Origin: Actinokineospora terrae
GTDB taxonomy: Bacteria > Actinomycetota > Actinomycetes > Mycobacteriales > Pseudonocardiaceae
DNA: 64,000 bases
Direction of reading: 5' to 3'
Assembly (NCBI RefSeq): GCF_900111175.1
Contig: NZ_FOGI01000002.1
Coordinates: 294,022-358,021 of the forward strand
This document shows, one piece after another, positions 1-8,223 of this stretch. The notes below the pieces were generated by a model that ran no database searches, had not been told where the DNA came from, and worked only from the letters and a program-made list of their open reading frames with translations. Within the stretch, counting starts at the first letter, position 1. Every line of letters starts with the position of its first letter. Both the position numbers and the translations under genes were made by a program.

Positions 1-584
1 TGGGCACGCGCGGGACGGTCCGTGAGACCGATCCACGCCAGCGCACCCGCCACCGCACCCACGACAGCCGCGATGCCGAACAGCCAGGTCGGCGAGAAAG
101 CGGCGAGGAGCACGGCCCCGACCGCGTAGCCGAGGATCTGCATGCCACCCACGGTGATGTTCATCGTCGCGCGGGCCAACACAAAAGCCTTCTCCGGCAC
201 GATATCCGACAACAACGCCAGAACCGTCCCCGACGTCGCCCCCATCGCCACGTACCCCGCCGCCAGGATGACGAAGCGCGCCCACCAAGCCAGACCGGGC
301 AACGCCTGCAGGCCCGCGGTCGTCGTCGCGATGGCCGCCATGGCGACCATCGCGGACCGGGGCCGCAACAGATCGGACGACGCCAGCAGGTAACGCGCGG
401 TACCGAGCTGGACGAGCGGCCCGCCGAACAACGAGATCGCGGTCAGCAGCGGCGACCCGGTCTCGCCGTACATCACGGTACCCAGCGCCAGACTGCTCAC
501 GACCACACCGACCATGGTGAACAGCCGGACGACGAACAGCACCCGGAACTCACGGATCGCGAAGAGCGCGCGGTACGTGGTCAC
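1..584 (-). CDS. MFS transporter, N-terminal part (runs off window)
   Basis: About 194 codons of the N-terminal half of a major facilitator superfamily permease, truncated by the window edge. The translation alternates hydrophobic helices with short charged loops and has the early acidic/basic loop pattern of drug-type MFS proteins: REFRVLFVVRLF at the start of helix 1, LALGTVMYGETGSPLLTAIS between helices 1 and 2. The start chosen is GTG at 584, preceded by a GGTGGGG purine stretch; GTG at 593 is a possible alternative. An exporter role is the usual one for this family, but the substrate cannot be read from this fragment. Confidence 0.8.
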   Translation of the reverse strand, partial: MTTYRALFAIREFRVLFVVRLFTMVGVVVSSLALGTVMYGETGSPLLTAISLFGGPLVQLGTARYLLASSDLLRPRSAMVAMAAIATTTAGLQALPGLAWWARFVILAAGYVAMGATSGTVLALLSDIVPEKAFVLARATMNITVGGMQILGYAVGAVLLAAFSPTWLFGIAAVVGAVAGALAWIGLTDRPARA

Positions 585-929
585 CGGCCCCACCCGAGGC
601 GGTGGACGACCGGAACATCCACAAAGGACCACCCAGCCACGCCCACCCCCAGGAGATCGGAAGACCCACCCTACCCCGGCCCCGAGACCCACCGCCGCTC
701 AATAACGCGAGCGTGGCCAGCGGAAACATACTTGACACCGTCGCGGAATTCGGTCGGGTCAAGTGGGTGGCCGCAACACCGCGGAGACGCGGGCGATCTG
801 GTGGGCATGGACGAGCCGGATCGTCCCGGGGTGCGGAACAGCCTGACGAACTCCCAAGCCGAGACCGTCATCCAGACGGGCTCGTTCCGCGGTCGGGTAA
901 TCAGTCGTGTGCACCGGTACACCGTGGCC
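585..929. other. Intergenic region between divergent MFS and vWA genes
   Basis: About 345 bases between two divergent starts. In-frame codons upstream of the next gene continue to 807 (ATG) and 732 (TTG), so part may be coding if an upstream start is used. A TTGACA at 732-737 has no convincing -10 partner at 16-18 nt. No RNA gene, repeat or terminator is visible. Confidence 0.4.
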
Positions 930-2009
930 ATGCCGCCCGCGGTGCGGAACTCGGTGGTGGCGGTGTTGGTGGTGGCGCTGCTGGGCGGGGTCACCTACGG
1001 GGTGCTGACCTGGGTGGTGCCGCAGTTCGCGCCGACCTACAAGACCGAGTTCCTGATCGACCTGTCCGGCGCCGACTCGGGGGACGAGGTCACCGCCGGC
1101 GTCGACTCGCTGCGCAAGGCGTTGGGCAACTCCGGCGAGGACGACGCGATCGCGTTGCGCGCCTTCGGCGGGGAGTGCGGCTCCGACGACAACACGACGC
1201 AACTGGTGGACTTCGGGACCGACAACCGCGCCGAGATCGGCGACGCCGCGCGCGGGGCCGCGACCGGGGGCGGTGCGACGTTGTTGCGCGGCATCATCGA
1301 GGCCACACAGGACTTCTCGACGCCGTTCAGCCAGAAGGCCAAGCAGGTCAACAGGATCATCGTGGTGACGCGCAACGGTGTCGACGCCTGCGACGACGAC
1401 ACCGGGTACGTGCGGGAGGAGATCCGGGACCGGGTCGCGGCGAGCGGGCTGGCACTGGACTTCCGGTTCGTCGGCTACCAACTGCCCGCCGGGCACGAGG
1501 GCGGGCTGGAGGCGCTCGCGGCCGGGGCCGAGGCGCCGCCGCCGGTGCTCGCGCGGGACCCGGACGAGCTCGAGGCCGCGTTGGACTGGATCACCAACGT
1601 CGAACCGGTGCTGCGGTCGGCGAAGCAGGTGGTCGACGTGTTCAACCCGACGGTGGACCAGCTCGACCGGGCGGTGCGGTCGATGCTCGACGGCAGGCTG
1701 GACACGGCACGCGAGCTGCTCGACGAGGTCGAACCGGTGACCGCGGACGCCGAGTTCGCGAACCTGGGCAGCAGGGCGAGAACACCGGAGGCCACCGCGT
1801 TGCACGTCCAAGCGGTCGACCTGCGTGAGCGCCATCGGCGCGTGGTCGAGGTCGCGCGGGAACTGCTGGAAACGGCCAGATCCGGGATACCGCTGGACCA
1901 GCACCTCAGCACGTACCAGCGTTCAGCCAAGGAATACAACGACAGCGTGAGCGCGGTCAACGCCACTCTGGCGCGGCTGCGCGCAAGCGGACCTGGAGCG
2001 CGGACATGA
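930..2009 (+). CDS. Membrane-anchored von Willebrand A-like protein (first of tandem pair)
   Basis: A 359-residue protein with an N-terminal signal anchor (residues about 8-32) followed by an extracytoplasmic vWA-like domain. The first strand reads FLIDLSGADSG, so the MIDAS motif DxSxS is only partly kept. A second strand, RIIVVTRNGVDAC, and a conserved FGGECGSDDNT segment follow. The C-terminal third is helical (LDEVEPV, LRERHRRVVEVARELLE). The ATG at 930 is chosen because it gives an N-terminus of the same length as the next gene, its paralogue; in-frame GTG 909 and ATG 807 are alternatives with weak ribosome sites. The last codons overlap the next ATG (ATGA), so the two are probably translated together. 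The function is unknown; vWA domains usually mediate protein binding. Confidence 0.72.
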   Translation: MPPAVRNSVVAVLVVALLGGVTYGVLTWVVPQFAPTYKTEFLIDLSGADSGDEVTAGVDSLRKALGNSGEDDAIALRAFGGECGSDDNTTQLVDFGTDNRAEIGDAARGAATGGGATLLRGIIEATQDFSTPFSQKAKQVNRIIVVTRNGVDACDDDTGYVREEIRDRVAASGLALDFRFVGYQLPAGHEGGLEALAAGAEAPPPVLARDPDELEAALDWITNVEPVLRSAKQVVDVFNPTVDQLDRAVRSMLDGRLDTARELLDEVEPVTADAEFANLGSRARTPEATALHVQAVDLRERHRRVVEVARELLETARSGIPLDQHLSTYQRSAKEYNDSVSAVNATLARLRASGPGART

Positions 2010-3715
2010 CCACCTCGACCAAGAAGAGGCGGCTGCTCGTCATCGCGGTGGCGGCCGCGGCGGCGATCTCGGGCACCGTCGGCCTCGTCATCGTGTCGGC
2101 GATCCCCGACTACCGCACCACGGTGCTGGTCGACACGTCCGCCCCGGGCGCCGACTTCCCGGCCATCGCCGACGCCGTCGGCGCGACCCTGCACAACACC
2201 GGCTCCGGCGACGCCGTGTCCGTCCGGCGCTTCGGCGGCGACTGCGGCTCGGCCGACAACACCGCTGAACTCACCGACGACCCCACCGAGGCCAGGCCCG
2301 CCCTCCAGTCACTGCACCCGTCCGGCCGCGCGACCCTCCTCAGTGGAATCCTCGCCGCCGTCGACGACTTCACCGGCGTCTACCCCTTCCGCGGCAGCGA
2401 ACGCAACCGCATCATCGTGATCACCACCACCGGCGCCGACGCCTGCACGGCGGACCAGGCGGAAGTCACCCGCACCATCCAGGACCACATCAGAACAGCG
2501 GGCCTCACCCTCGACCTCCGCGTGATCGGCCACAAGGTCCCCGAGGACCAACGGTCCGCCCTGAGCGCCCTCGCCCCGGACACGACCTTCACCGACGACC
2601 CCGCACAACTCGCGGTCACACTGGACGAACTGGCGATACCGCAGTCCCCTGAGGTGGCCCGGATCAAGGTCACCGCTCCCCCATCGAGGCCGCCTGCCGA
2701 GTCGCGCTTCGCGTTCACCACGGTCGACACACTGGGTGTGGTCGAAGACGGTCAGGTGACCGCGCAGGCGGATGTTCGAATGCGCGAGGAGTATCAGACA
2801 CCGACACCCAATTTCACCCTCGACGGACGGTTCGCTTTCGCGGCGAACGCGCCTGGTGTGACGACGATCGACGTCGAGTCGGGAGCCGGTCGCACGATAT
2901 CCTGCGACGGATGCGTGAAGGCGGTGCCAGTGGGCGGCAGTCGCATCGCCTGGGTCGACCAAGCGAACCGGCTGATGATCGCCGACCTCGCGGGAGGTCA
3001 AGCCCAGCAGTCGGTCGCGCCCGTGGCGCTGCCCACAGTGCCACCATCGAGCGACTACGCCGACCAACCAGCAAGGCTCCAGGCGGGAGCCGAGGGCAAG
3101 GTGCTCGTCACCTTGCCTGACGCGGCCGGGACAGCGGCATATGGCGGACCGGAAGACCTCTACCTGGTCAACCTGGACGGAGAAGTCCGGGGCCTCGGAA
3201 CCACGGACAGCAATCTGGGAGTCGGCGCTGCCGCCATCGCTCCGGATGGCGAGACAGTGGCTTACGTGCGCGGAACACATGGCAGCTCCTGCGAGGAGCG
3301 TTATACGACAGCCATCGTGTCGACAAGCTCCGGCGAAACTCGCACTCCCGGCGCGGCTCCGCCGGATGTCGACTCGGACATCTACGGCGGCATGATCGCG
3401 GTGTGGTACGACGGCGGTGGAGTTCTGAACAGGATCAACAGCACTTGGCGGTGCTCACCACTCAACGAGCCGACCTACCTCCAGCGTGGGAGCCACGAAC
3501 GACTGGTGGGTGATCAGTGGGCGGTCCAGTACGACAGCCCCGTGCTGGATTCCCGACTGATCGGGCCTGGGACCCGGGCGTCGATCACGGCGCCGACTCC
3601 TGACACCACCGACATCTCACCAGACGGTGGCACGCTGTACGTCGAGGTTGACGGCAAGCGGTCCGACATCGTCGTGGGGGCGTTGGCCATTGCCGTGGCG
3701 GGGATTGTTCGATAG
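2006..3715 (+). CDS. Membrane-anchored vWA-like plus beta-propeller-like protein
   Basis: A 569-residue protein starting inside the stop codon of the preceding gene. A basic N-terminus (KKRR) and one membrane anchor (about 10-32) lead into a vWA-like domain beginning TTVLVDTSAPG, with the same FGGDCGSADNT and NRIIVITTTGADAC blocks as its neighbour, so the two are tandem duplicates. From about residue 235 a different region follows, with repeated beta strands of the type GRFAFAANAPG, SRIAWVDQANR, GETVAYVRGTHG and GGTLYVEV. These resemble WD40/TolB-like propeller blades. The cytoplasmic part is tiny and most of the chain would lie outside the membrane. The function is unknown; a surface binding or scaffolding pair is a reasonable inference. 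Confidence 0.75.
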   Translation: MTTSTKKRRLLVIAVAAAAAISGTVGLVIVSAIPDYRTTVLVDTSAPGADFPAIADAVGATLHNTGSGDAVSVRRFGGDCGSADNTAELTDDPTEARPALQSLHPSGRATLLSGILAAVDDFTGVYPFRGSERNRIIVITTTGADACTADQAEVTRTIQDHIRTAGLTLDLRVIGHKVPEDQRSALSALAPDTTFTDDPAQLAVTLDELAIPQSPEVARIKVTAPPSRPPAESRFAFTTVDTLGVVEDGQVTAQADVRMREEYQTPTPNFTLDGRFAFAANAPGVTTIDVESGAGRTISCDGCVKAVPVGGSRIAWVDQANRLMIADLAGGQAQQSVAPVALPTVPPSSDYADQPARLQAGAEGKVLVTLPDAAGTAAYGGPEDLYLVNLDGEVRGLGTTDSNLGVGAAAIAPDGETVAYVRGTHGSSCEERYTTAIVSTSSGETRTPGAAPPDVDSDIYGGMIAVWYDGGGVLNRINSTWRCSPLNEPTYLQRGSHERLVGDQWAVQYDSPVLDSRLIGPGTRASITAPTPDTTDISPDGGTLYVEVDGKRSDIVVGALAIAVAGIVR

Positions 3716-3835
3716 GCGTGTTTGTGGACGGTGGTGGGTATTGGTGGGAGGCATTTCCAGGGGTGGGGATCTTCGGTAGTTTCAGCGGGTCGTCCCGATA
3801 TCGGTTTTCTCACCCTGTTTCCTGAGAGGAACCCC

Positions 3836-4570
3836 GTGCGTCTCCTCGACCGCAGACATCTTCTTCCCGCCGCGTTGGCGTTGGCCGGTGTGTCCGTCCT
3901 CGGTGTACTCGTCCCGACCGCGATGGCGGCACCGCAGGCGGGCACCAACACCAGTACCGCCGTCGCGACCACTGTCACCACGACGCCGCCGAGTTCGCCG
4001 CCCACTCTGCCGACGTGGGACCCGTGCTACCAGGGGCCGCCGTCGAGCCCGCCGTCGGGCACCACCTACCTGGCGACGTCGACGACGCAGCCGAGCAGCA
4101 CCATGCCGCCGGTGCCGACCACGCCCCGGCCGCCGTTGCCGGGGGAGAACTTCGCGCTGTCCGGGGTTGCCAGGGCGTCGTCGACGTTGACCAACTACTA
4201 CTCGCCCGCGAAGGTCAACGACGGCAACATCGGGACCGCGTCGAACTGCCAGTACGCCTGGGTCAGCGCGAACCGGTCCATCGACAACCCGGAGTGGGTG
4301 TCGGTGACCTGGCCGGACCTGCGCAGCGTCGGCCACGTCGTCGTCTACAACAGTCTCCTGCTGGAGACGCGTGACTTCGACATCCAGGTGCTGAACGAGA
4401 GCGGCAAGTGGTGGGACACCGTCGCCACCTACAACAACAACACGAACACCGTGGTGAAGGCCTGGTTCGGCGCGCGCACCACCAGGGCCGTGCGGGTGCT
4501 GGTCAAGGTCGGCTCGACCAGCGCGCCGGGGATCGCCCGGGTGAACGAGATCCAGGCGTTCGCCTACTGA
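3836..4570 (+). CDS. Secreted discoidin (F5/8 type C)-domain protein
   Basis: A 244-residue exported protein. The start is GTG 3836, preceded by GAGAGG at a good distance; the frame is open further upstream, but that part lacks a ribosome site. A Sec signal peptide with an arginine-rich N-region, a long Ala/Leu core and a TAMAAP cleavage site is followed by a Thr/Pro/Ser-rich linker to about residue 105. The C-terminal 140 residues form a discoidin or CBM32-like jelly roll (ENFALSGVARASS, VNDGNIGTASN, PEWVSVTWPD, VVVYNS, RVNEIQAFAY). Such domains usually bind sugars or cell-surface polymers. No catalytic domain is attached, so it may be a wall- or matrix-binding protein. Confidence 0.8.
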   Translation: MRLLDRRHLLPAALALAGVSVLGVLVPTAMAAPQAGTNTSTAVATTVTTTPPSSPPTLPTWDPCYQGPPSSPPSGTTYLATSTTQPSSTMPPVPTTPRPPLPGENFALSGVARASSTLTNYYSPAKVNDGNIGTASNCQYAWVSANRSIDNPEWVSVTWPDLRSVGHVVVYNSLLLETRDFDIQVLNESGKWWDTVATYNNNTNTVVKAWFGARTTRAVRVLVKVGSTSAPGIARVNEIQAFAY

Positions 4571-4585
4571 GGACAGCAATCCTGG

Positions 4586-4608
4586 GGGCCCGCCGACCGA
4601 GCGGGCCC
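4586..4608. terminator. Bidirectional hairpin terminator
   Basis: Perfect 8-bp stem GGGCCCGC/GCGGGCCC with a 7-base loop. It lies between the stop of the discoidin gene and the stop of the convergent small zinc-ribbon gene. No T tract follows, as is common in actinomycetes. Confidence 0.7.
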
Positions 4609-5010
4609 TCAGGCCCGGTCGAGCAGGTGTCGCGACGGCAGGTAGTCGATCTTCCAGTCGGTGTAGACGCCGACGGTGTCGTCGGTCAGGCAGCGCAGGC
4701 CCAGGCTCACCCAGCCGACCTCGCCGTCGGCGTGCAGCGCGAACCCGACCGCCGCGGCGAAGGTCGCGCCGCCGCACGGGCACTCGCACTCCCCCGGTTC
4801 GGCATCGTCCCAGTGCTCCGCGCTGTCGGCGATGGCGGTGATCGACTCGCAGGCCACGCAGAACCGCTCCGCCCAGCCCTCGGTGTCGTCGACGGCGACC
4901 CGGAACTCGCGGCCGCCGCAGTCGCACACGGACTCGACCACGTGGGTCACCGGGTAGCCGCCCGCCGCGTGGTCGCGCAGGCAGTCGGCCAGCCGGGTGT
5001 CGCTCGTCAT
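4609..5010 (-). CDS. Small Cys-rich zinc-ribbon-like protein
   Basis: A 133-residue cytoplasmic protein of unknown function. Four Cys-containing knuckles are visible (CDCGG, RFCVACES, ECECPCGG, LRCL), suggesting one or two structural zinc sites. It ends in a polar tail. The ATG at 5010 is chosen; an in-frame upstream start at 5040 would overlap the start region of the divergent VOC gene. Its promoter must lie in the short space shared with that gene. Confidence 0.65.
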   Translation of the reverse strand: MTSDTRLADCLRDHAAGGYPVTHVVESVCDCGGREFRVAVDDTEGWAERFCVACESITAIADSAEHWDDAEPGECECPCGGATFAAAVGFALHADGEVGWVSLGLRCLTDDTVGVYTDWKIDYLPSRHLLDRA

Positions 5011-5048
5011 GGGTGCACTGTAGGCGGCGCGGGGGCACACTGGAGGTC

Positions 5049-5429
5049 GTGATCGGACGACTGCGCAGCATCGTGTTGGACACCAGGGACCCCCGGCGGC
5101 TGGCCGAGTTCTACGTCGGCCTGGTGGGCGGGGCGGTGACCACGGAGGAGCACGACTGGTACGTCGTCACCGACCCGACCGGGCTCCGGATCGCCTGCCA
5201 GCTGTCCCCCGGGCACGAGCCGCCGCGGTTCCCGGACCCGGCCGGGTCGCAGCAGGTGCACCTGGACCTGGTGGTCGACGACCCCGTCGAGGCGGAGCGG
5301 CTGGTGCTGGCGATCGGCGCCGAGCGGGTGACCGAGCCGCACCCGGAGAGCGACTTCCGCGTCTACCGCGACCCCGCCGGGCACCCGTTCTGCCTCATCG
5401 CGCGCGCCGCGATCACCGCGCCCGAGTGA
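5049..5429 (+). CDS. VOC-family (glyoxalase-like) protein
   Basis: A 126-residue single-domain vicinal-oxygen-chelate protein. The family pattern is clear: SIVLDTRDPRRLAEFYVGLVGG at the N-terminus, a central QQVHLDLVVDDPVEAERLVLAIGA repeat, and a C-terminal FRVYRDPAGHPFCLI. Start GTG 5049 follows TGGAGG at 5041-5046. Members include glyoxalases, dioxygenases and drug-binding resistance proteins; which applies here cannot be decided. The next gene begins within 30 bases, so the two may be co-transcribed. Confidence 0.82.
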   Translation: MIGRLRSIVLDTRDPRRLAEFYVGLVGGAVTTEEHDWYVVTDPTGLRIACQLSPGHEPPRFPDPAGSQQVHLDLVVDDPVEAERLVLAIGAERVTEPHPESDFRVYRDPAGHPFCLIARAAITAPE

Positions 5430-5458
5430 CCACGGCCGCGGCGGGGTACACCGGGACC

Positions 5459-5806
5459 ATGTTCCCCGTGGAGAACCTGCGCGACTGGACCGGCCTCGAC
5501 ATCATCGACCCCGAGTCCAAGAAGATCGGCACCCTGGAGGCGGTGTACGTGGACACCCTCAGCGACGAGCCGCTCTTCGTCACCGTGCAGTTCGGCCTGC
5601 TCACCCGCCACCTGGCCTTCGTCCCGGTCGTCGGCGCCACCGTCACCCCCAAGGCCGTCCGCGTCCAGTACACCAAGGACCAGGTCAGGGACGCCCCCCA
5701 GATCCCCACCGACGGCGAACTCGCCGCCGCCGACGAACCCAAGGTCTTCGCCCACTACCACCTCGACTACGGCACCCGCCCCGAACGCCGCCTCGCCCGC
5801 CGCTGA
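5459..5806 (+). CDS. PRC-barrel domain protein
   Basis: A 115-residue soluble protein with a PRC-barrel fold: an opening ENLRDWTGLDIIDPESKKIG block, then EAVYVDTLSDEPLFVTV, then VPVVGATVTPKAVRV. PRC barrels bind proteins or RNA; in actinomycetes they are often small stress-related proteins. The ATG at 5459 is preferred because family members begin just before this motif; GTG 5426, overlapping the previous stop, would add 11 residues. Confidence 0.75.
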   Translation: MFPVENLRDWTGLDIIDPESKKIGTLEAVYVDTLSDEPLFVTVQFGLLTRHLAFVPVVGATVTPKAVRVQYTKDQVRDAPQIPTDGELAAADEPKVFAHYHLDYGTRPERRLARR

Positions 5807-5884
5807 CCACCCTGTCGAATGGGCGGCGCTCCCCAGGGTCATCGCGACTCGGAGACCAGCGCCGTGCGGCGGACAGGCTCAAGG

Positions 5885-6229
5885 CGGGGCCGCTCCGAAG
5901 ACTGGCAGCTCTACGCCGAGCGCCGTCTGGATGTCCCGCCGGAGGAGATCGCGCGAGTGGCCAGGGTCAACATCGGCACGCTCTGCAGCCACTTCCCGCG
6001 GATCGCGCCGAGACGGTCGCGCGGGTCGGCGAGCGCGCCCTGACCATGCCGGACGCGTGAGCGGGGCTGGTGCGCTTGCTGGAGTGCGTGAGCGAATTGC
6101 AGGCGACCGACCGGGGGTCCGACGAACTCGCGGCGCGGTCAGCAGCACGGGTTCGACCTGATGCGGGAGATCGTCGAGCGCGCGAAGCGGGCCGACTTCA
6201 CCCTTTCCGACGTGGCGTTCCTGGCCTGA
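5885..6229 (+). pseudogene. Decayed TetR-family regulator
   Basis: Pieces of a TetR regulator are spread over different frames. Near 5890-6000 a recognition-helix remnant reads RLDVPPEEIARVARVNIGTL followed by HFP, as in the TetR GIGTLYRHFP motif. Near 6070-6140 a fragment LLECVSELQATDRG matches the ligand-domain start. At 6138-6229 a third frame gives DLMREIVERAKRADF and then DVAFLA before a TGA. The frame changes and missing segments show that it is no longer functional. The original partner gene is unknown. Confidence 0.6.
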
Positions 6230-6360
6230 GGCGCCGCGCGCGTAGTCGATGCAGGCCTCTTGCGCAGGCACCTGGGCTGGCGCTCGACGGATGCGTGCCT
6301 CGGCGGCGTATCCGTTGCCCGTGCCGCCGCTCGACCCGGAGCGGTTGCGACTGACCGGGT
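6230..6360. other. Unassigned remnant sequence
   Basis: About 130 bases between the TetR debris and the next gene. One plus-strand frame ends with a plausible protein tail (VPPLDPERLRLTGFSRVLPD then a stop at 6360), which may be the C-terminus of a lost gene. Nothing can be assigned with confidence. Confidence 0.3.
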
Positions 6361-7143
6361 TCAGCCGGGTGTTGCCGGATTGACTGCTAGGTACGTCCAG
6401 GCGCGGGTGCCGGAGCCCAGGTTGACGGGGACGCGGTGGTAGGCGGGGACTTCGTAGGTGTCGGCGGCGGCCAGGTCGGTGGTGGTGAGGGTGAGGAGCG
6501 TGCCGGGGACGGAGTCGGTGGGGTCGGTGGAGGGGTGGACGATGGGGTGCTGGTCGGTGCCGCTGTCGGCGATGACCGCGGGGTCGGTGATGGTGATCCA
6601 GTCGGCGCGGTGGGCCAGGAGGGTGTCCGGGGTGCCGTCGAGTTCGCGGCCGAAGTGGGCGACCTGGACCTGCGGGAAGCGCAGGGTGCCGTAGGAGAAC
6701 AGCTGCACGGTGGCCGAGTGCGTGCCACCGATGCGGCGCAACACCGGCCCATCGTCGACCACGATGGTGGCGCGTTCGGCCGGGAGCTCGTCCAGGTACG
6801 GGTCGTGCCGGTCGGCGGTCACGAACACCACCTCGTCCCACACCTCGGCCAGGGGCTCGCGCTGCAGGAACGCGCCGTCGACCACCACCACGGCATCGGA
6901 CGGCGCTCCCGGCTGGTGCACCACCGTCTCCACGAAGTCCGGCGAACCATCAGCGGTCAGGTGGATCGCGGCCCGCCCACGCCCCTCGACCGCCGCCACC
7001 AACTCCCGAGCCAGAACAGCCTGACCAGCCCCGGGAACCCCATCGACGGCAACCAACAACGGATGCCCCAACCGGTGCCCGAGAAGCTGGTCGACAACCC
7101 GGTTGACCACGTGCTCACCCAGCGGACGACTCGACTCACTCAC
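6361..7143 (-). CDS. Degenerate P-loop kinase-like domain fused to a GGCT/AIG2-like domain
   Basis: A 260-residue two-domain protein. The N-terminal part resembles uridine-kinase-like P-loop proteins: VDGVPGAGQAVLARELV occupies the Walker A position, but the invariant Lys is replaced (GAGQA), and a DGAFLQREPLAEVWDEVVFV segment matches the kinase Walker B region. The C-terminal part (from about residue 165) is a gamma-glutamylcyclotransferase/AIG2-like fold with the signature LFSYGTLRFPQVQ and the closing TYEVPAYHRVPV. The start is GTG 7143 with AGGG upstream. Loss of the Lys suggests the kinase half binds without phosphorylating, or is inactive. The substrate is unknown. Confidence 0.7.
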   Translation of the reverse strand: MSESSRPLGEHVVNRVVDQLLGHRLGHPLLVAVDGVPGAGQAVLARELVAAVEGRGRAAIHLTADGSPDFVETVVHQPGAPSDAVVVVDGAFLQREPLAEVWDEVVFVTADRHDPYLDELPAERATIVVDDGPVLRRIGGTHSATVQLFSYGTLRFPQVQVAHFGRELDGTPDTLLAHRADWITITDPAVIADSGTDQHPIVHPSTDPTDSVPGTLLTLTTTDLAAADTYEVPAYHRVPVNLGSGTRAWTYLAVNPATPG

Positions 7144-7240
7144 GTGCCGAACCCTAACAAGCCACCCAGTCGCTAGTGGACGGTGGTCGAGCCCGGTATC
7201 CGGACAACGACCGCCAACCTGCGCTGGCAACCCGATGTCC

Positions 7241-8143
7241 TCACACCTGGCCCACAGCGCCGGTCCGGGGGCGGCGGTGGACGGTGGGGCGGATGCCGCG
7301 GAGGCGGGTGAAGGCGACGCTGAGGGCGAAGGCGTTGGCGTAGCCCACTTTTCGGGCGATGGTGGCTACCGTGTCGTTGGTCTGGTGCAGGAGGTCGGCG
7401 GCCAGGGTGAGGCGCCAGGTGGTGAGGTAGGTCATCGGGGGGTCGCCGACGAGGGTGGTGAAGCGGCGGGCGAGGGTAGCTCGGGAGACGCCCGATCTGG
7501 CGGCCAGGGTGGCGACGGTCCAGGGGTGGGCGGGGGTGTCGTGCAGCAGGCGCAGGGCGGTGCCGATGATCGGGTCGTCCAGGGCGCGGCACCAGGCGGG
7601 GGCGGTGGTGTCCGGGGTGGCCAGCCAGCCGCGCAGCGCGGAGACCAGCATCAGGTCCAGCAACCGGTCGAGCACCAACTGCTGCCCCGGGCGGTCCCTG
7701 GCGACCTCGTCGGCCAACACCCCGGTCAGCGGGCTCTGCGCGGCGGGCACGACCAGCACCGGCGGCAAGGCGTGCAGCAGTCTCTCGCTCAGATCACCCC
7801 GGCGTTCGAACGCGCCACTGAGCAACACGGGCGCGCCGCCGACAGGATCACCGCAGACACCAGGGCAGTAGTCGTCCCTGGTCACCACCCGGGACGGCGC
7901 GGTAGCGGGATCATCGGCCAGCACGTACGGGGCGTCGCCGCGGATGATGGCGACGTCGCCCGCGCCGAGGAGAACCGGTTCGCCCTGGTCGGGCACGATC
8001 CAGGCGTGGCCGTGCAGCATCGTGGCCAGGGCGAGCGGGGCGCCGCCTGCCATCCGCAGCGCCCACGGCGGGTCGATGACCGTCTGCCGGAACACCGCAC
8101 CCCGCGCCCGGACGTCAGCCAGCAGGTCCGACACAGTGTCCAC
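7241..8143 (-). CDS. AraC-family transcriptional regulator
   Basis: A 300-residue regulator. Residues 1-190 form a cupin-type ligand domain (WALRMAGGAPLALATMLHG, VLLGAGDVAIIRGDAPYVL). Residues 200-290 carry the paired helix-turn-helix of AraC proteins (VATLAARSGVSRATLARRF and DTVATIARKVGYANAFALSV). The start is GTG 8143. It faces the NmrA-like oxidoreductase gene across 80 bases, an arrangement in which the regulator usually controls its neighbour and often itself. Confidence 0.88.
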   Translation of the reverse strand: MDTVSDLLADVRARGAVFRQTVIDPPWALRMAGGAPLALATMLHGHAWIVPDQGEPVLLGAGDVAIIRGDAPYVLADDPATAPSRVVTRDDYCPGVCGDPVGGAPVLLSGAFERRGDLSERLLHALPPVLVVPAAQSPLTGVLADEVARDRPGQQLVLDRLLDLMLVSALRGWLATPDTTAPAWCRALDDPIIGTALRLLHDTPAHPWTVATLAARSGVSRATLARRFTTLVGDPPMTYLTTWRLTLAADLLHQTNDTVATIARKVGYANAFALSVAFTRLRGIRPTVHRRPRTGAVGQV

Positions 8144-8223
8144 CCGGCCAGCGTAGACGACCAGACATCACCTCGAGCCGCTCAGCCATGGATCGTCTCA
8201 GCAACCGGCTGTTGGATCAGCCC

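Noticed and set aside
732-760. TTGACA at 732 as a -35 box
   Set aside because: No acceptable -10 hexamer occurs 16-18 bases downstream. The match is probably chance within an A/T-richer patch.
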